Shown: positions 1-6,064, counted from the first letter of the stretch. The stretch is 16,343 nt of DNA from DAISLF01 sp964517345 (GCA_964517345.1 CAZFBZ010000033.1:1-16343); one strand, 5' to 3'. A program made the numbers and translations. Notes: generated from the sequence alone by a model not told the origin.

Positions 1-49
1 CGTCATCAACACCAGAGACTGCACTTTTATCCTCTCCTCTCTTTTTACC

Positions 50-214
50 ATGACAGACAGCAACTCCGGCGGCATGACCGCCATCGTGGCGATCGTCGCC
101 ATCGTCATCATCATCGGCCTCGGCTTTGTCGCCTACCAGCAGTACATGGGCAATCAGCAGCAGCCGGGAACGATCAACGTCGAGCTGCCGACGGGCGAGG
201 CGCCCCAGCAATAA
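50..214 (+). CDS. Small single-pass membrane protein, 54 aa
   Basis: This short open frame reads MTDSNSGGMTAIVAIVAIVIII and continues through one hydrophobic helix (about residues 9-28, rich in Ile, Val, Ala and Gly). A polar tail follows, with Gln-rich QQYMGNQQQ and an acidic end. That is the layout of a small N-out or N-in single-pass membrane peptide. I recognise no family. A TATCCT box lies at 28-33, 16 nt before ATG, so any leader would be about 10 nt and pyrimidine-rich; no Shine-Dalgarno is visible. A strong hairpin follows the stop at 224-264, which supports a real transcription unit. Function unknown; the frame could still be chance, but the clean helix and terminator argue for a gene. 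Confidence 0.6.
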   Translation: MTDSNSGGMTAIVAIVAIVIIIGLGFVAYQQYMGNQQQPGTINVELPTGEAPQQ

Positions 215-223
215 GCATGGACG

Positions 224-264
224 AACACGCGCAACAGGGCTCCTGCGGGGCTCTGTTTCGTGTT
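224..264. terminator. Bidirectional hairpin between convergent genes
   Basis: The inner arms 234-243 and 247-256 pair at all ten positions (two G-T wobbles) around a 3-nt loop. The outer arms AACACG (224-229) and CGTGTT (259-264) pair perfectly. It lies between the stop of the small membrane gene (214) and the stop of the convergent DUF2177-like gene (269). No long U-tract follows on either strand. A shared terminator is the likeliest role. Confidence 0.6.
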
Positions 265-268
265 GTCG

Positions 269-673
269 TTATTTCCTTGAGCCCGCCAGGAAGATGACGC
301 AGCCGGCCAGGAGGCCGAGGAGGAGGCCAAAAGACGTATCCAGGAGCATGATAGCCAGATCCCATTTGAGGATCAGGCTGTGATTCACGAAGTTCACCGC
401 TCCGCTGATCATGAGGCCGATGAGGCCGCCTTCCAGTATCGCTCTCTGCATGCTCCCCGGAACGCGGAGGATGAAATACGACGCACCCGCGGCGATGAGG
501 AACTCCAGTGCAATGAGGAAGACGGGGATCCCGAGCGGCGTGGCCGCGCCGTTGATGGCGAAGATCCGCGCATCGTAGAAGTTCACGAAGAACACCTCGT
601 GCCACAGGAAATCACCGGCGAAAAAGACGATGAAAGCTGCGAAAGTGCCTTTAAAGAAGGAAGAGAGCGTCAT
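269..673 (-). CDS. DUF2177-like four-helix membrane protein
   Basis: This 134-residue protein has four hydrophobic segments (about residues 5-25, 48-68, 80-97 and 106-130). The pattern FFAGDFLWHEVFFVNFYDA near the N terminus, then GLIGLMISGAVNFVNHSLI and a final WDLAIMLLDTSFGLLLG segment, matches my memory of DUF2177 membrane proteins, where an aspartate-tryptophan motif in helix 1 and a VDxxWG-type motif in helix 4 are typical. The family has no established function. ATG at 673 is chosen because TAAACT (680-685) sits exactly 6 nt upstream, the leaderless arrangement seen elsewhere here. It is divergent from the DUF1697 gene with 62 nt between start codons. The membrane topology is clear; the family call is moderately sure. 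Confidence 0.72.
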   Translation of the reverse strand: MTLSSFFKGTFAAFIVFFAGDFLWHEVFFVNFYDARIFAINGAATPLGIPVFLIALEFLIAAGASYFILRVPGSMQRAILEGGLIGLMISGAVNFVNHSLILKWDLAIMLLDTSFGLLLGLLAGCVIFLAGSRK

Positions 674-679
674 GCGGGC

Positions 680-685
680 AGTTTA
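680..685 (-). promoter_or_regulatory. -10 box of leaderless promoter, DUF2177-like gene
   Basis: On the minus strand TAAACT is followed by six bases (GCCCGC) and then ATG. The expected transcription start falls on the A of the start codon. No -35 element is evident. Confidence 0.6.
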
Positions 686-723
686 CCGTGCATCAGGCCG
701 CGGTCCAGACCCCATTCTCGCGC

Positions 724-729
724 TATACT
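724..729 (+). promoter_or_regulatory. -10 box of leaderless promoter, DUF1697 gene
   Basis: TATACT is followed by CCCCGT and ATG at 736, a 6-nt gap. This places transcription start at the start codon. The box and spacer closely resemble those of the SLH gene (TATAGT then TCCCGT). Confidence 0.65.
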
Positions 730-735
730 CCCCGT

Positions 736-1281
736 ATGCCCAAGACCTCCATTCGCTACGTCGCCCTGCTCCGCGGCATCAATGTCGGCGGCAATAAGAA
801 AGTTCCCATGGCCGACCTGAAAAAACTCCTGGAGAAAGCCGGGTACACGAATGTCAAAACCTTGCTGGCAAGCGGCAACGTGCTCTTCGATGCGCCGAAG
901 ACCGACGCCGCCAAGCTCCGGGCCGCGCTTGAGAAGCTGCTCGCCGGCCGGTTCGGATTTGCCGTTCCGGTCCTCATCCGCACGCAGCAGGAGATCGCCG
1001 CGCTGGTGAAGACCGATCCGTTCAAGGGCGTCATGGTCACTCCCGACACGCGTCTCTACGTCACGTTCCTTCCCGGTCCGCATAAGAGCACGCTGAAGAT
1101 CCCCTATTCCTCGCCCGACGGCGGCCTGCGGATTCTGCGTGCGACTCCCGGGGACGTCTGCAGCGTCGTCACGCTGTCGCCGTCCGCGAATACGATCGAT
1201 CTCATGGCGACGGTCGACAAAGAATTCGGCAAGACCGTCACCACGCGGAGCTGGAACACGGTCGTTAAGCTGCTCGCCTGA
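736..1281 (+). CDS. DUF1697 family protein
   Basis: The 181-residue product is a clear DUF1697 protein (alpha/beta, ferredoxin-like pair). It shows the family's hallmark N terminus, YVALLRGINVGGNKKVPMADL at about residues 8-28, then ASGNVLF (45-51) and a C-terminal WNTVVKLLA segment. The family is widespread and has no known biochemical role. A longer frame begins at 688, but ATG 736 gives the standard family N terminus and lies exactly 6 nt after TATACT (724-729). Its 3' end overlaps the convergent alarmone-synthetase gene by 17 bp. Length is normal for the family. The identification is firm, the function unknown. Confidence 0.92.
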   Translation: MPKTSIRYVALLRGINVGGNKKVPMADLKKLLEKAGYTNVKTLLASGNVLFDAPKTDAAKLRAALEKLLAGRFGFAVPVLIRTQQEIAALVKTDPFKGVMVTPDTRLYVTFLPGPHKSTLKIPYSSPDGGLRILRATPGDVCSVVTLSPSANTIDLMATVDKEFGKTVTTRSWNTVVKLLA

Positions 1282-2320
1282 AGGCGATCTCGTCGCCGTC
1301 TCGCAGAAGCCGGTCCGTCCTGCATCGCGCGCCGTTCACTTTGGCGGACATCGCGGACGCTTCCGGCAGGTCGAGGGCGCGTGCTGCATGGGCGGCTGTG
1401 GCACCGGGCGGGAGCTGCAACAGCCGCCCGCCGGAGAGACAGTAGACGTGCTGTTTTCCGCCCACCTCGCGCGTGAGCGACAGCGTGTGTTCAAGCAGCG
1501 CGCGCTGGCTGCCGGTCAGTACGGGTCCGGAGCCTTTCTTTTTGTAGATCCAGTGCGATGACAGACCGGTCTGGGAGAAGTCGTGCATGAACCGTGTGCG
1601 GATCTGCACTTCGGTCGGCAGATCCAGATCAGGAATGATGCGGTTGAGCGCGGTATGCAGGCTCTGGTAACCGTTGCTCTTGGGCGTGCGGATGTAATCC
1701 TTGAAGTGTCCCGCGACCGGCACGAAGCGTTTGTGCAGAGAGTCGAGAACGTCGAAACACAGGCGGTCATCGTTGGATTCCAGAATGATGCGGAACGCGA
1801 AGATGTCGCGCAGCTCCAGCATGTGCCGGTACTGCTTGTCACGGAATTTTAGATACACGCTGTAGGGCTCCTTGAAGCGGCCATAGATGGCGCACTGATA
1901 CTGCGGATGCAGCGCCGAGCGCAGTGCCCGCGTGATGCGGCCCAGATAGCGCGCCGATTCTTTTTTGTACTTCTCCAGCGTGCGTTCGACTTCGGCGCTT
2001 TCACGCGGGTGTGTGATACGGAAGCACAGCGCGTCCAGTTTGCGTTTGCGGCGGAACATACCGAAGTGCTCCGCGAGCGGAGATACGACATCCAGATACA
2101 GTGCCGCCAGATCCTTCCGGTGCCGGGCGCGTAGTGAACGGCCGATTCTCTGCAGGAGGGTTTCGAACGCCTCGGGCCTGCCCGAAAAACGCTCCAACAG
2201 AAAATGCGTGAGCAGATCCTTGTCCGCGTCGTCAGCTTTGGCGAGCTTCTGGATGATGCCCAGGCACAACGAGAGCGGTACATCCTCGCTTGGACGTGCC
2301 GTTGGCACCTGCACGGTCAC
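1265..2320 (-). CDS. RelA/SpoT-type (p)ppGpp synthetase lacking the HD hydrolase domain, with TGS
   Basis: This 351-residue protein should transfer pyrophosphate from ATP to GDP/GTP to make the alarmone (p)ppGpp. The synthetase domain spans about 85-262: GRFKEPYSVYLKF (147-159) is the nucleotide-binding motif, D172 in RDIFAFRII is the likely metal ligand, RTPKSNGYQSLHT is at 211-223, and E238 lies in EVQIRT. A TGS domain follows (about 290-349, ending in VNGARCRTDRLLRDGDEI). The N terminus is too short for an HD domain and has no HD..ED motif, so hydrolysis is not expected. The C-terminal helical, CC/ZFD and ACT domains of long RSH proteins are absent. HFKD (206-209) resembles the RFKD of bifunctional Rel more than the EFDD of RelA. 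The start is GTG, 6 nt after TAAACT. Confidence 0.88.
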   Translation of the reverse strand: MTVQVPTARPSEDVPLSLCLGIIQKLAKADDADKDLLTHFLLERFSGRPEAFETLLQRIGRSLRARHRKDLAALYLDVVSPLAEHFGMFRRKRKLDALCFRITHPRESAEVERTLEKYKKESARYLGRITRALRSALHPQYQCAIYGRFKEPYSVYLKFRDKQYRHMLELRDIFAFRIILESNDDRLCFDVLDSLHKRFVPVAGHFKDYIRTPKSNGYQSLHTALNRIIPDLDLPTEVQIRTRFMHDFSQTGLSSHWIYKKKGSGPVLTGSQRALLEHTLSLTREVGGKQHVYCLSGGRLLQLPPGATAAHAARALDLPEASAMSAKVNGARCRTDRLLRDGDEIAFRRAA

Positions 2321-2326
2321 GGGTGC

Positions 2327-2355
2327 AGTTTAAATAACACGGATGAGCTCTTCAA
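2327..2355 (-). promoter_or_regulatory. Promoter of the alarmone synthetase gene (leaderless)
   Basis: On the minus strand TTGAAG (2350-2355) and TAAACT (2327-2332) are 17 nt apart. The -10 box is followed by exactly six bases (GCACCC) before GTG at 2320. This is one of the few leaderless promoters here with a recognisable -35 element. Confidence 0.6.
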
Positions 2356-2396
2356 GAATAATTGACGGGAATAATTCATGATTATGAAACATTTCT

Positions 2397-2435
2397 AAGG
2401 GGGCCCCGGCACGTAAACGCACCGGGGCTCCCCTT
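2397..2435. terminator. GC-rich hairpin downstream of the 141-aa gene
   Basis: Left arm AAGGGGGCCCCGG (2397-2409) pairs with right arm CCGGGGCTCCCCTT (2422-2435), with one bulged base and a 12-nt loop. It begins 18 nt beyond the stop of the minus-strand 141-aa gene. There is no U-tract on the minus strand beyond it, so it would be a non-canonical terminator or mRNA 3'-end stabiliser. Confidence 0.6.
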
Positions 2436-2453
2436 CACGACATCGTCATCCCC

Positions 2454-2879
2454 TCAGAGGCCAACCTCCTTCTTGGCCGCCGTGTACCAATTGCTGAACA
2501 TGGCGGTCTTCGCCTTGTGCCCGCCGTGGTCGATCTGGAGCAAGACCATGCGCTTGGCCTGGGCCGGGTTTCGCTTGCCCTTGGCCAGGCGCAGGACGAA
2601 GGCGACCGAGTCGGCGAACTCCTTCTCCTCGATCAGTCCGTCGTTGCCCGCGAACACCGCGAGCAGGTCCGCCAGAACCTCGAGGATGGACATCTCGCGG
2701 GCGTATCCGAGCATCAAACAGACTTGGACCAGCGCGGCGCGAACCACGCTGTCGTCGAGGCCGGAGCCCCGGACGGAGGCGAGGATCTCCGCCTCCTCGG
2801 TAGCGTCGATGTAGTGGTCGTCGTGCCCGCGCTGTTGGATTGCCGCGATGAAGCGGCGTCGAACGTCATCAATGGACAT
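2454..2879 (-). CDS. Orphan 141-aa helical protein, function unknown
   Basis: I do not recognise this protein with confidence. It is predicted soluble and mostly helical, with no signal peptide. The segment LLAVFAGNDGLIEEKEF (about residues 88-104) has the acidic DGxIxxxE pattern seen in TerB-like helical domains, and the C-terminal part (VLLQIDHGGHKAKTAMFSNWY) is distinctive; a TerB relation is only a suggestion. ATG 2879 is supported by GAGGAG at 2885-2890, with 5 nt between GGAG and ATG, unlike the leaderless neighbours. Lysine codons are nearly all AAG. It stands alone, bounded by a GC-rich hairpin downstream and a hairpin-rich 200-nt gap upstream. It may share its origin with the 341-aa membrane gene, which has the same style of signals. 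Confidence 0.8.
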   Translation of the reverse strand: MSIDDVRRRFIAAIQQRGHDDHYIDATEEAEILASVRGSGLDDSVVRAALVQVCLMLGYAREMSILEVLADLLAVFAGNDGLIEEKEFADSVAFVLRLAKGKRNPAQAKRMVLLQIDHGGHKAKTAMFSNWYTAAKKEVGL

Positions 2880-2884
2880 GGTGT

Positions 2885-2890
2885 CTCCTC
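2885..2890 (-). promoter_or_regulatory. Shine-Dalgarno site of the 141-aa gene
   Basis: GAGGAG on the minus strand, with ACACC between it and ATG. It is notable because most genes here lack any ribosome binding site and appear leaderless. Confidence 0.7.
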
Positions 2891-2932
2891 ACTCCTGACT
2901 ACTTGGACGAGAACAATGAGGGCGGCCTGTGC

Positions 2933-2972
2933 CTCCCCCCGCTGATTTCCGCAGACAGATGCCAGGGGGGAG
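2933..2972. other. Long-loop inverted repeat in the mscS / 141-aa gap
   Basis: CTCCCCCC (2933-2940) is the exact reverse complement of GGGGGGAG (2965-2972). The 24-nt interval can itself form a small CTG/CAG stem. It lies upstream of the minus-strand 141-aa gene and downstream of mscS, so it could be a leader structure of the former or part of a tandem terminator for the latter. Confidence 0.45.
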
Positions 2973-3000
2973 AGGGATGAAGAGAGCGTGAAGGAGCATC

Positions 3001-3022
3001 CGCAGCTCCCGGAGGAGCCGCG
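3001..3022 (-). terminator. Hairpin with UCCG tetraloop downstream of mscS
   Basis: GCTCC (3005-3009) pairs with GGAGC (3014-3018). On the minus strand the loop is TCCG closed by C-G, a UNCG-type stable tetraloop. After one A/C mismatch the stem continues with CGC (3001-3003) against GCG (3020-3022). It lies about 60 nt past the mscS stop and probably forms the transcript 3' end. Confidence 0.5.
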
Positions 3023-3042
3023 TCATGTCAATATAACATGAC
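3022..3042. repeat. Inverted repeat GTCATGT-N7-ACATGAC
   Basis: Perfect 7-bp arms (3022-3028 and 3036-3042) flank an AT-rich 7-nt centre, 38 nt past the mscS stop. It could be part of a tandem terminator or a protein-binding site; I see no partner site nearby. Confidence 0.45.
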
Positions 3043-3080
3043 ATTATGCGGTGAGCCAAATCCGGTTTTTCCCGGGCGTG

Positions 3081-3611
3081 TTACTTCGGCAACGGCCGGC
3101 TGTGGTTGGTGATGACGCCGTTGCTCAGAATGCCATTGGGGATGATCACAAGCCGCCCGTCCGGGCCGCGCACGTGGGTCGTGACGATCTCGATTTTCTC
3201 CACGATGCCCTTCTGCGTCTGCGCCTCGATCTCCTCGCCGATCTTGAACGGCTTGAACAGCAGGATCAGGATGCCGCCCGCGACGTTGCTCAGGCTGCCC
3301 TGCAGCGAGAGGCCGACCGCGAGACCAGCGGCGCCGAGGAGTGCCACAAACGACGTCATCTGCACGCCGATCATCATCGCCACCGTGATGAGCAGCATGA
3401 TCTTCAGCACGATTGCGCTGGCGCTCTCCAGGAAGCTGGCCAGCGACCGGTCCATCCTTTGGATCTGGAAGGCCCGGCGCATCGCCTTCGTGGCGATCCG
3501 TACGAGCCAGAAACCCATGACGAGCGTGACGAGCGCGAGCAACAGCTGCGGCAGATACTGCAGGCCCTGCGTGACGGAGACGTCGAGATACTTCTGGAAC
3601 TGGGGATTCAT
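3081..3611 (-). CDS. Minimal MscS-type mechanosensitive channel without the C-terminal cage
   Basis: MscS channels open under membrane tension and release solutes during osmotic downshock. This 176-residue protein has TM1 (about 17-40), TM2 (about 61-85) and the pore-lining TM3 (about 88-113), whose Gly/Ala pattern LGAAGLAVGLSLQGSLSNVAGG (92-113) is the family signature. The beta domain follows (PFKIGEEIE at 121-129, VIIPNGILSNGVITNHSRP at 155-173). The protein then stops at residue 176, just where the alpha/beta vestibule of Escherichia coli MscS (286 aa) would begin. No continuation is visible in other frames after the stop, so this looks like true loss. ATG 3611 lies about 60 nt after the NRAMP stop; an alternative TTG at 3665 would add 18 non-conserved residues. 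It may be co-transcribed with NRAMP. Confidence 0.87.
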   Translation of the reverse strand: MNPQFQKYLDVSVTQGLQYLPQLLLALVTLVMGFWLVRIATKAMRRAFQIQRMDRSLASFLESASAIVLKIMLLITVAMMIGVQMTSFVALLGAAGLAVGLSLQGSLSNVAGGILILLFKPFKIGEEIEAQTQKGIVEKIEIVTTHVRGPDGRLVIIPNGILSNGVITNHSRPLPK

Positions 3612-3653
3612 GCACAAAGCGGGGAAAAGCCCGACTACTAAACAGCGCTGCCC

Positions 3654-3663
3654 GCCAGCTGGC
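3654..3663. repeat. 10-bp palindrome in the NRAMP-mscS gap
   Basis: GCCAGCTGGC is a perfect palindrome in the 60-nt gap between the NRAMP stop and the mscS ATG. It may be a regulator site or simply chance. Confidence 0.3.
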
Positions 3664-3671
3664 AAGGGTGC

Positions 3672-4910
3672 TCAGATCACAAATGTGACGCCCATGGCGA
3701 CGGCCGCCGCCAGCATGACGCCCGTCGTCAGCCATCCCGCGATGCGCATCGGGAGGGGCAGGGCATAGCGTCCCATCACCTTCCTGTCGCAGGCGAGGAC
3801 CATCAGCACCACCATCAGCGGGACCGCGAGTACGCCGTTGATGACCGCACACCAGAAGAGTGCGCGGATGGGATCGACGTGGAAAAAATTGAGCGCGAGA
3901 CCGAGCAGGACCGCCGCCGCCATCACGCCGTAGAAGCCCTTGGCCTCGTGCGGCTTGCGCTCCAGTCCGACCTGCCACTGCATCGCCTCCCCCACCGCGT
4001 AGGCCGCGGAACCCGAGAGCACGGGCACTGCGAGGAGGCCGGTACCGATGATGCCGATGGCGAAGCAGAGTTTGGCGAACGGTCCGGCGATCGGCTCGAG
4101 CGCTTTTGCGGCGTCCGCCGCCGTCGTGATGTCGGTGAGGCCGTGGACGTGGAGCGTGACCGCGGCCGTGAGAATGATGAAGAACATGATGATGTTCGAG
4201 AATCCCATGCCGATTACCGTATCGACATCAATGCGCAGCAGTTCGCCCAGGCCCAGCCGTGATCCGCCCTTGAGCGCGGGGTTGTTGTGCCGCTCTTTCT
4301 CCTCCACCTCGCCGGACGCCTGCCAGAAAAACAGGTACGGGCTGATCGTTGTGCCCATGATGGCGACGAAGCCCGTGATGTATTCGCGGGTGAAGGAGAA
4401 TGACGGCGTGATGGTGGCCAGCAGCGCTTCGCCCCACGGGATCTGTACCGCGAAGATCACGGCCACGTAGGCGAAAAGCGCCAACGTCAGCCACTTGAGG
4501 ATATTCACGTACTGCGAGTACGGCAGGAAGATTTCCAGCACCAGCGACAGCAAACCCATCGCCACGATGGAGGGCAGGACCGGCGCGCCCGTAATCAGTT
4601 CCAGTGCGGCGCCCATCGCGCCCAGGTCCGCGCCGAGATTGAGGACGTTGGCGATGACGAGCAATCCGACCGCTCCGCGCAGCAGCCAGGCCGGCGCGTG
4701 CATGCGCAGATTTCCCGCAATACCGTGGCCCGTTACGCAGCCGATGCGTGCGGCGATCCGCTGGATCGAAACCATCAGCGGGAACGAAAACAACGCCGTC
4801 CACAGCATGCCGAAGCCGAACTGCGCGCCCATCTGCGAGTACGTGGCGATGCCGCTCGGGTCATCGTCGGAGGCGCCGGTGATGATGCCGGGGCCGAGGC
4901 GGCCGAACAT
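3672..4910 (-). CDS. NRAMP (SLC11) family metal transporter with divergent metal site
   Basis: An inner-membrane carrier of about eleven helices, expected to import divalent cations with proton coupling. The N-terminal signature RLGPGIITGASDDDPSGI (4-21) places it firmly in NRAMP. In canonical members TM1 carries DPGN; here it is D17-P-S-G. TM6 normally carries MPH; here it is S190-P-Y (GTTISPYLFFWQASG). The sulfur ligand and the TM1 asparagine of Mn/Fe transporters are thus missing, so Mg2+ or another hard cation is a reasonable but untested guess. ATG 4910 is the only ATG near the conserved start, giving 412 aa. A few upstream residues (RIRRKRLLR) look family-like, and TACCCT lies exactly 6 nt before an in-frame ATA at 4988, so the true start may be upstream. 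Confidence 0.87.
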   Translation of the reverse strand: MFGRLGPGIITGASDDDPSGIATYSQMGAQFGFGMLWTALFSFPLMVSIQRIAARIGCVTGHGIAGNLRMHAPAWLLRGAVGLLVIANVLNLGADLGAMGAALELITGAPVLPSIVAMGLLSLVLEIFLPYSQYVNILKWLTLALFAYVAVIFAVQIPWGEALLATITPSFSFTREYITGFVAIMGTTISPYLFFWQASGEVEEKERHNNPALKGGSRLGLGELLRIDVDTVIGMGFSNIIMFFIILTAAVTLHVHGLTDITTAADAAKALEPIAGPFAKLCFAIGIIGTGLLAVPVLSGSAAYAVGEAMQWQVGLERKPHEAKGFYGVMAAAVLLGLALNFFHVDPIRALFWCAVINGVLAVPLMVVLMVLACDRKVMGRYALPLPMRIAGWLTTGVMLAAAVAMGVTFVI

Positions 4911-4994
4911 CCTGAGCAGCCGCTTGCGGCGTATGCGCTCCGTGAGGTGCGGTCCGGGCGGCGTGGTGTTGTCGGGTGCGGGAAGTATGCGCGT

Positions 4995-5000
4995 AGGGTA
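4995..5000 (-). promoter_or_regulatory. Possible -10 box of the NRAMP gene
   Basis: TACCCT on the minus strand is followed by ACGCGC and an in-frame ATA codon at 4988. The geometry copies the leaderless promoters of this window, but with a non-standard start codon. An overlapping alternative box, CATACT, is a few bases downstream. Confidence 0.3.
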
Positions 5001-5028
5001 CCACGGAGTTTTTGGTTTTACGTTTTCA

Positions 5029-5046
5029 GTTTTTGGAACCAAAAAC
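5029..5046. terminator. AT-rich palindrome between pyrophosphatase and NRAMP genes
   Basis: GTTTTTGGAACCAAAAAC is a perfect 18-bp palindrome inside an AT-rich stretch (5008-5066) with repeated GTTTTT/AAAAAC blocks. It begins 25 nt past the pyrophosphatase stop (5071). A terminator for that gene or a separation of it from NRAMP is likely. Confidence 0.45.
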
Positions 5047-5070
5047 CTACAACGAAAAACTGACAACTCG

Positions 5071-5589
5071 TCATGCGTTTTTCATCGCCTTACGGATCGC
5101 GGCATACGCCTGCGTGCGCCCGAGGATGCGCTTGATCTTCACCCACTTCCCTTCCTCCAGTTCCTTGTAGTGATTGAAGAAGTGCTTGATCTGCAATTGC
5201 GTGTGCGCGTCGAGCTGTTTGGCTTCCTCGATGTGCGCGTACCACGGGTCCACGTTGCGCGCGGGCACGGCGAGGATCTTCGTGTCGATGCCGGCTTCGT
5301 CCTCCATCTCCAGCAATCCGATGGGACGCGACGAGAGAATGCTGCCCGGCACTACCGGCTGGGCGGAGATGACGAGGATGTCGATGGGGTCGCCGTCCTC
5401 GCTGAGGGTGTGCGGGATGAATCCGTAGTTGAATGGATACACCATCGCGGTGTGGATGAACCGGTCGACGACGAGCGCGCCGGATTCCTTGTCCATCTCG
5501 TACTTGATCGCGCTGCCCTGCGAGATTTCCACCACGACGTTCACCTCTTCCGGGGGATTCTTGCCGATGGAGACTTTGCTCATATCCAT
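5071..5589 (-). CDS. ppa: Inorganic pyrophosphatase, family I
   Basis: This cytoplasmic enzyme hydrolyses pyrophosphate to two phosphates and so pulls nucleic-acid, protein and sugar-nucleotide synthesis forward. The 172-residue length is typical for bacterial family I. The conserved block EISQGSAIKYEMDKESG (21-37), R43, YPFNYGFIPHTLSEDGDPIDILV (51-73, with the metal-binding D65, D67 and D70) and EDEAGIDTKILAVPA (96-110) are all intact. A TTG start at 5631 would add 14 non-conserved residues. ATG 5589 is preferred because TACACT (5597-5602) lies 7 nt upstream, matching the leaderless pattern; a second ATG lies at 5583. It is the first gene of a minus-strand run with NRAMP and mscS, though an AT-rich palindrome may separate them. 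Confidence 0.95.
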   Translation of the reverse strand: MDMSKVSIGKNPPEEVNVVVEISQGSAIKYEMDKESGALVVDRFIHTAMVYPFNYGFIPHTLSEDGDPIDILVISAQPVVPGSILSSRPIGLLEMEDEAGIDTKILAVPARNVDPWYAHIEEAKQLDAHTQLQIKHFFNHYKELEEGKWVKIKRILGRTQAYAAIRKAMKNA

Positions 5590-5596
5590 GCGCAGG

Positions 5597-5602
5597 AGTG
5601 TA
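5597..5602 (-). promoter_or_regulatory. -10 box of leaderless promoter, ppa
   Basis: TACACT on the minus strand, followed by seven bases (CCTGCGC) and ATG. The spacing is one base longer than in most neighbours, but still leaderless or nearly so. Confidence 0.5.
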
Positions 5603-5663
5603 CGTCCGGAAGCTCCCGCCGGATAGGGCAATCACCTGCGTAAACCGGGTGGAAAGCGCCTAT

Positions 5664-5669
5664 GGGGAG
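5664..5669 (+). promoter_or_regulatory. Shine-Dalgarno site of the receiver protein gene
   Basis: GGGGAG precedes ATG 5678 by 8 nt. This favours ATG 5678 over GTG 5669, which overlaps the site, and over ATG 5702. Confidence 0.5.
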
Positions 5670-5677
5670 TGGGTATC

Positions 5678-6064
5678 ATGGCCGGTATTCCCCGCAAGCT
5701 CATGCAGAAGACCATCCTGATCGCGGAAGACGACCGCCTGCTGCGCGAGCTGATGCAGCGCCGCCTCGGTCGTGACGGGCTGACGGTGCTGACCGCGGCC
5801 GACGGGAAAGAAGCCATGGCGATGATCGAGCGCGCGGCGCCGGATCTGTTGCTGCTCGATCTGCTCATGCCCGTGGCCGACGGTTTCGCTGTGCTGGAGC
5901 ATCGCCAAAAAAACCGCGGGACGTATCCCGTGGTCGTGCTCAGCAATCTTGCCGATCCGGGCAGTCTCGAGCGCGCCGAGCGCTACGGCATCACGGACTA
6001 TCTGGTGAAAGGCGCCATCGAGGGAGACCTCTGGCGGCGCGTCAAAACCTATCTGCAGACATGA
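5678..6064 (+). CDS. Stand-alone response regulator receiver (REC) protein
   Basis: A CheY-like receiver of 128 residues with no output domain. All phosphorylation residues are present: the acidic trio E17-D18-D19 (ILIAEDD), phospho-acceptor D61 in LLLLDLLMP, S89 in VVVLSNL and K111 in DYLVKG. It should be phosphorylated by a histidine kinase encoded elsewhere and act through protein contact rather than DNA binding. No kinase is in the window. ATG 5678 is supported by GGGGAG 8 nt upstream; ATG 5702 gives the classic family start (MQKTILIAEDD) and remains possible. It is divergent from ppa, and a strong hairpin separates it from the convergent 341-aa gene. Confidence 0.92.
   Translation: MAGIPRKLMQKTILIAEDDRLLRELMQRRLGRDGLTVLTAADGKEAMAMIERAAPDLLLLDLLMPVADGFAVLEHRQKNRGTYPVVVLSNLADPGSLERAERYGITDYLVKGAIEGDLWRRVKTYLQT

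Noticed and set aside
3028..3978. A 316-codon minus-strand frame that could restore the missing MscS C terminus
   Set aside because: It runs in another frame through NRAMP and mscS, and its residues beyond the mscS stop do not resemble the MscS vestibule.
5011..5060. Repeated GTTTTT/AAAAAC units as a CRISPR-like array
   Set aside because: The units are short, irregular and without spacers, and no cas genes are in the window.
4911..5066. N-terminal extension of NRAMP from a TTG at 5066
   Set aside because: The first 25 residues are translated from the AT-rich palindrome region and look non-protein; a start there is improbable.
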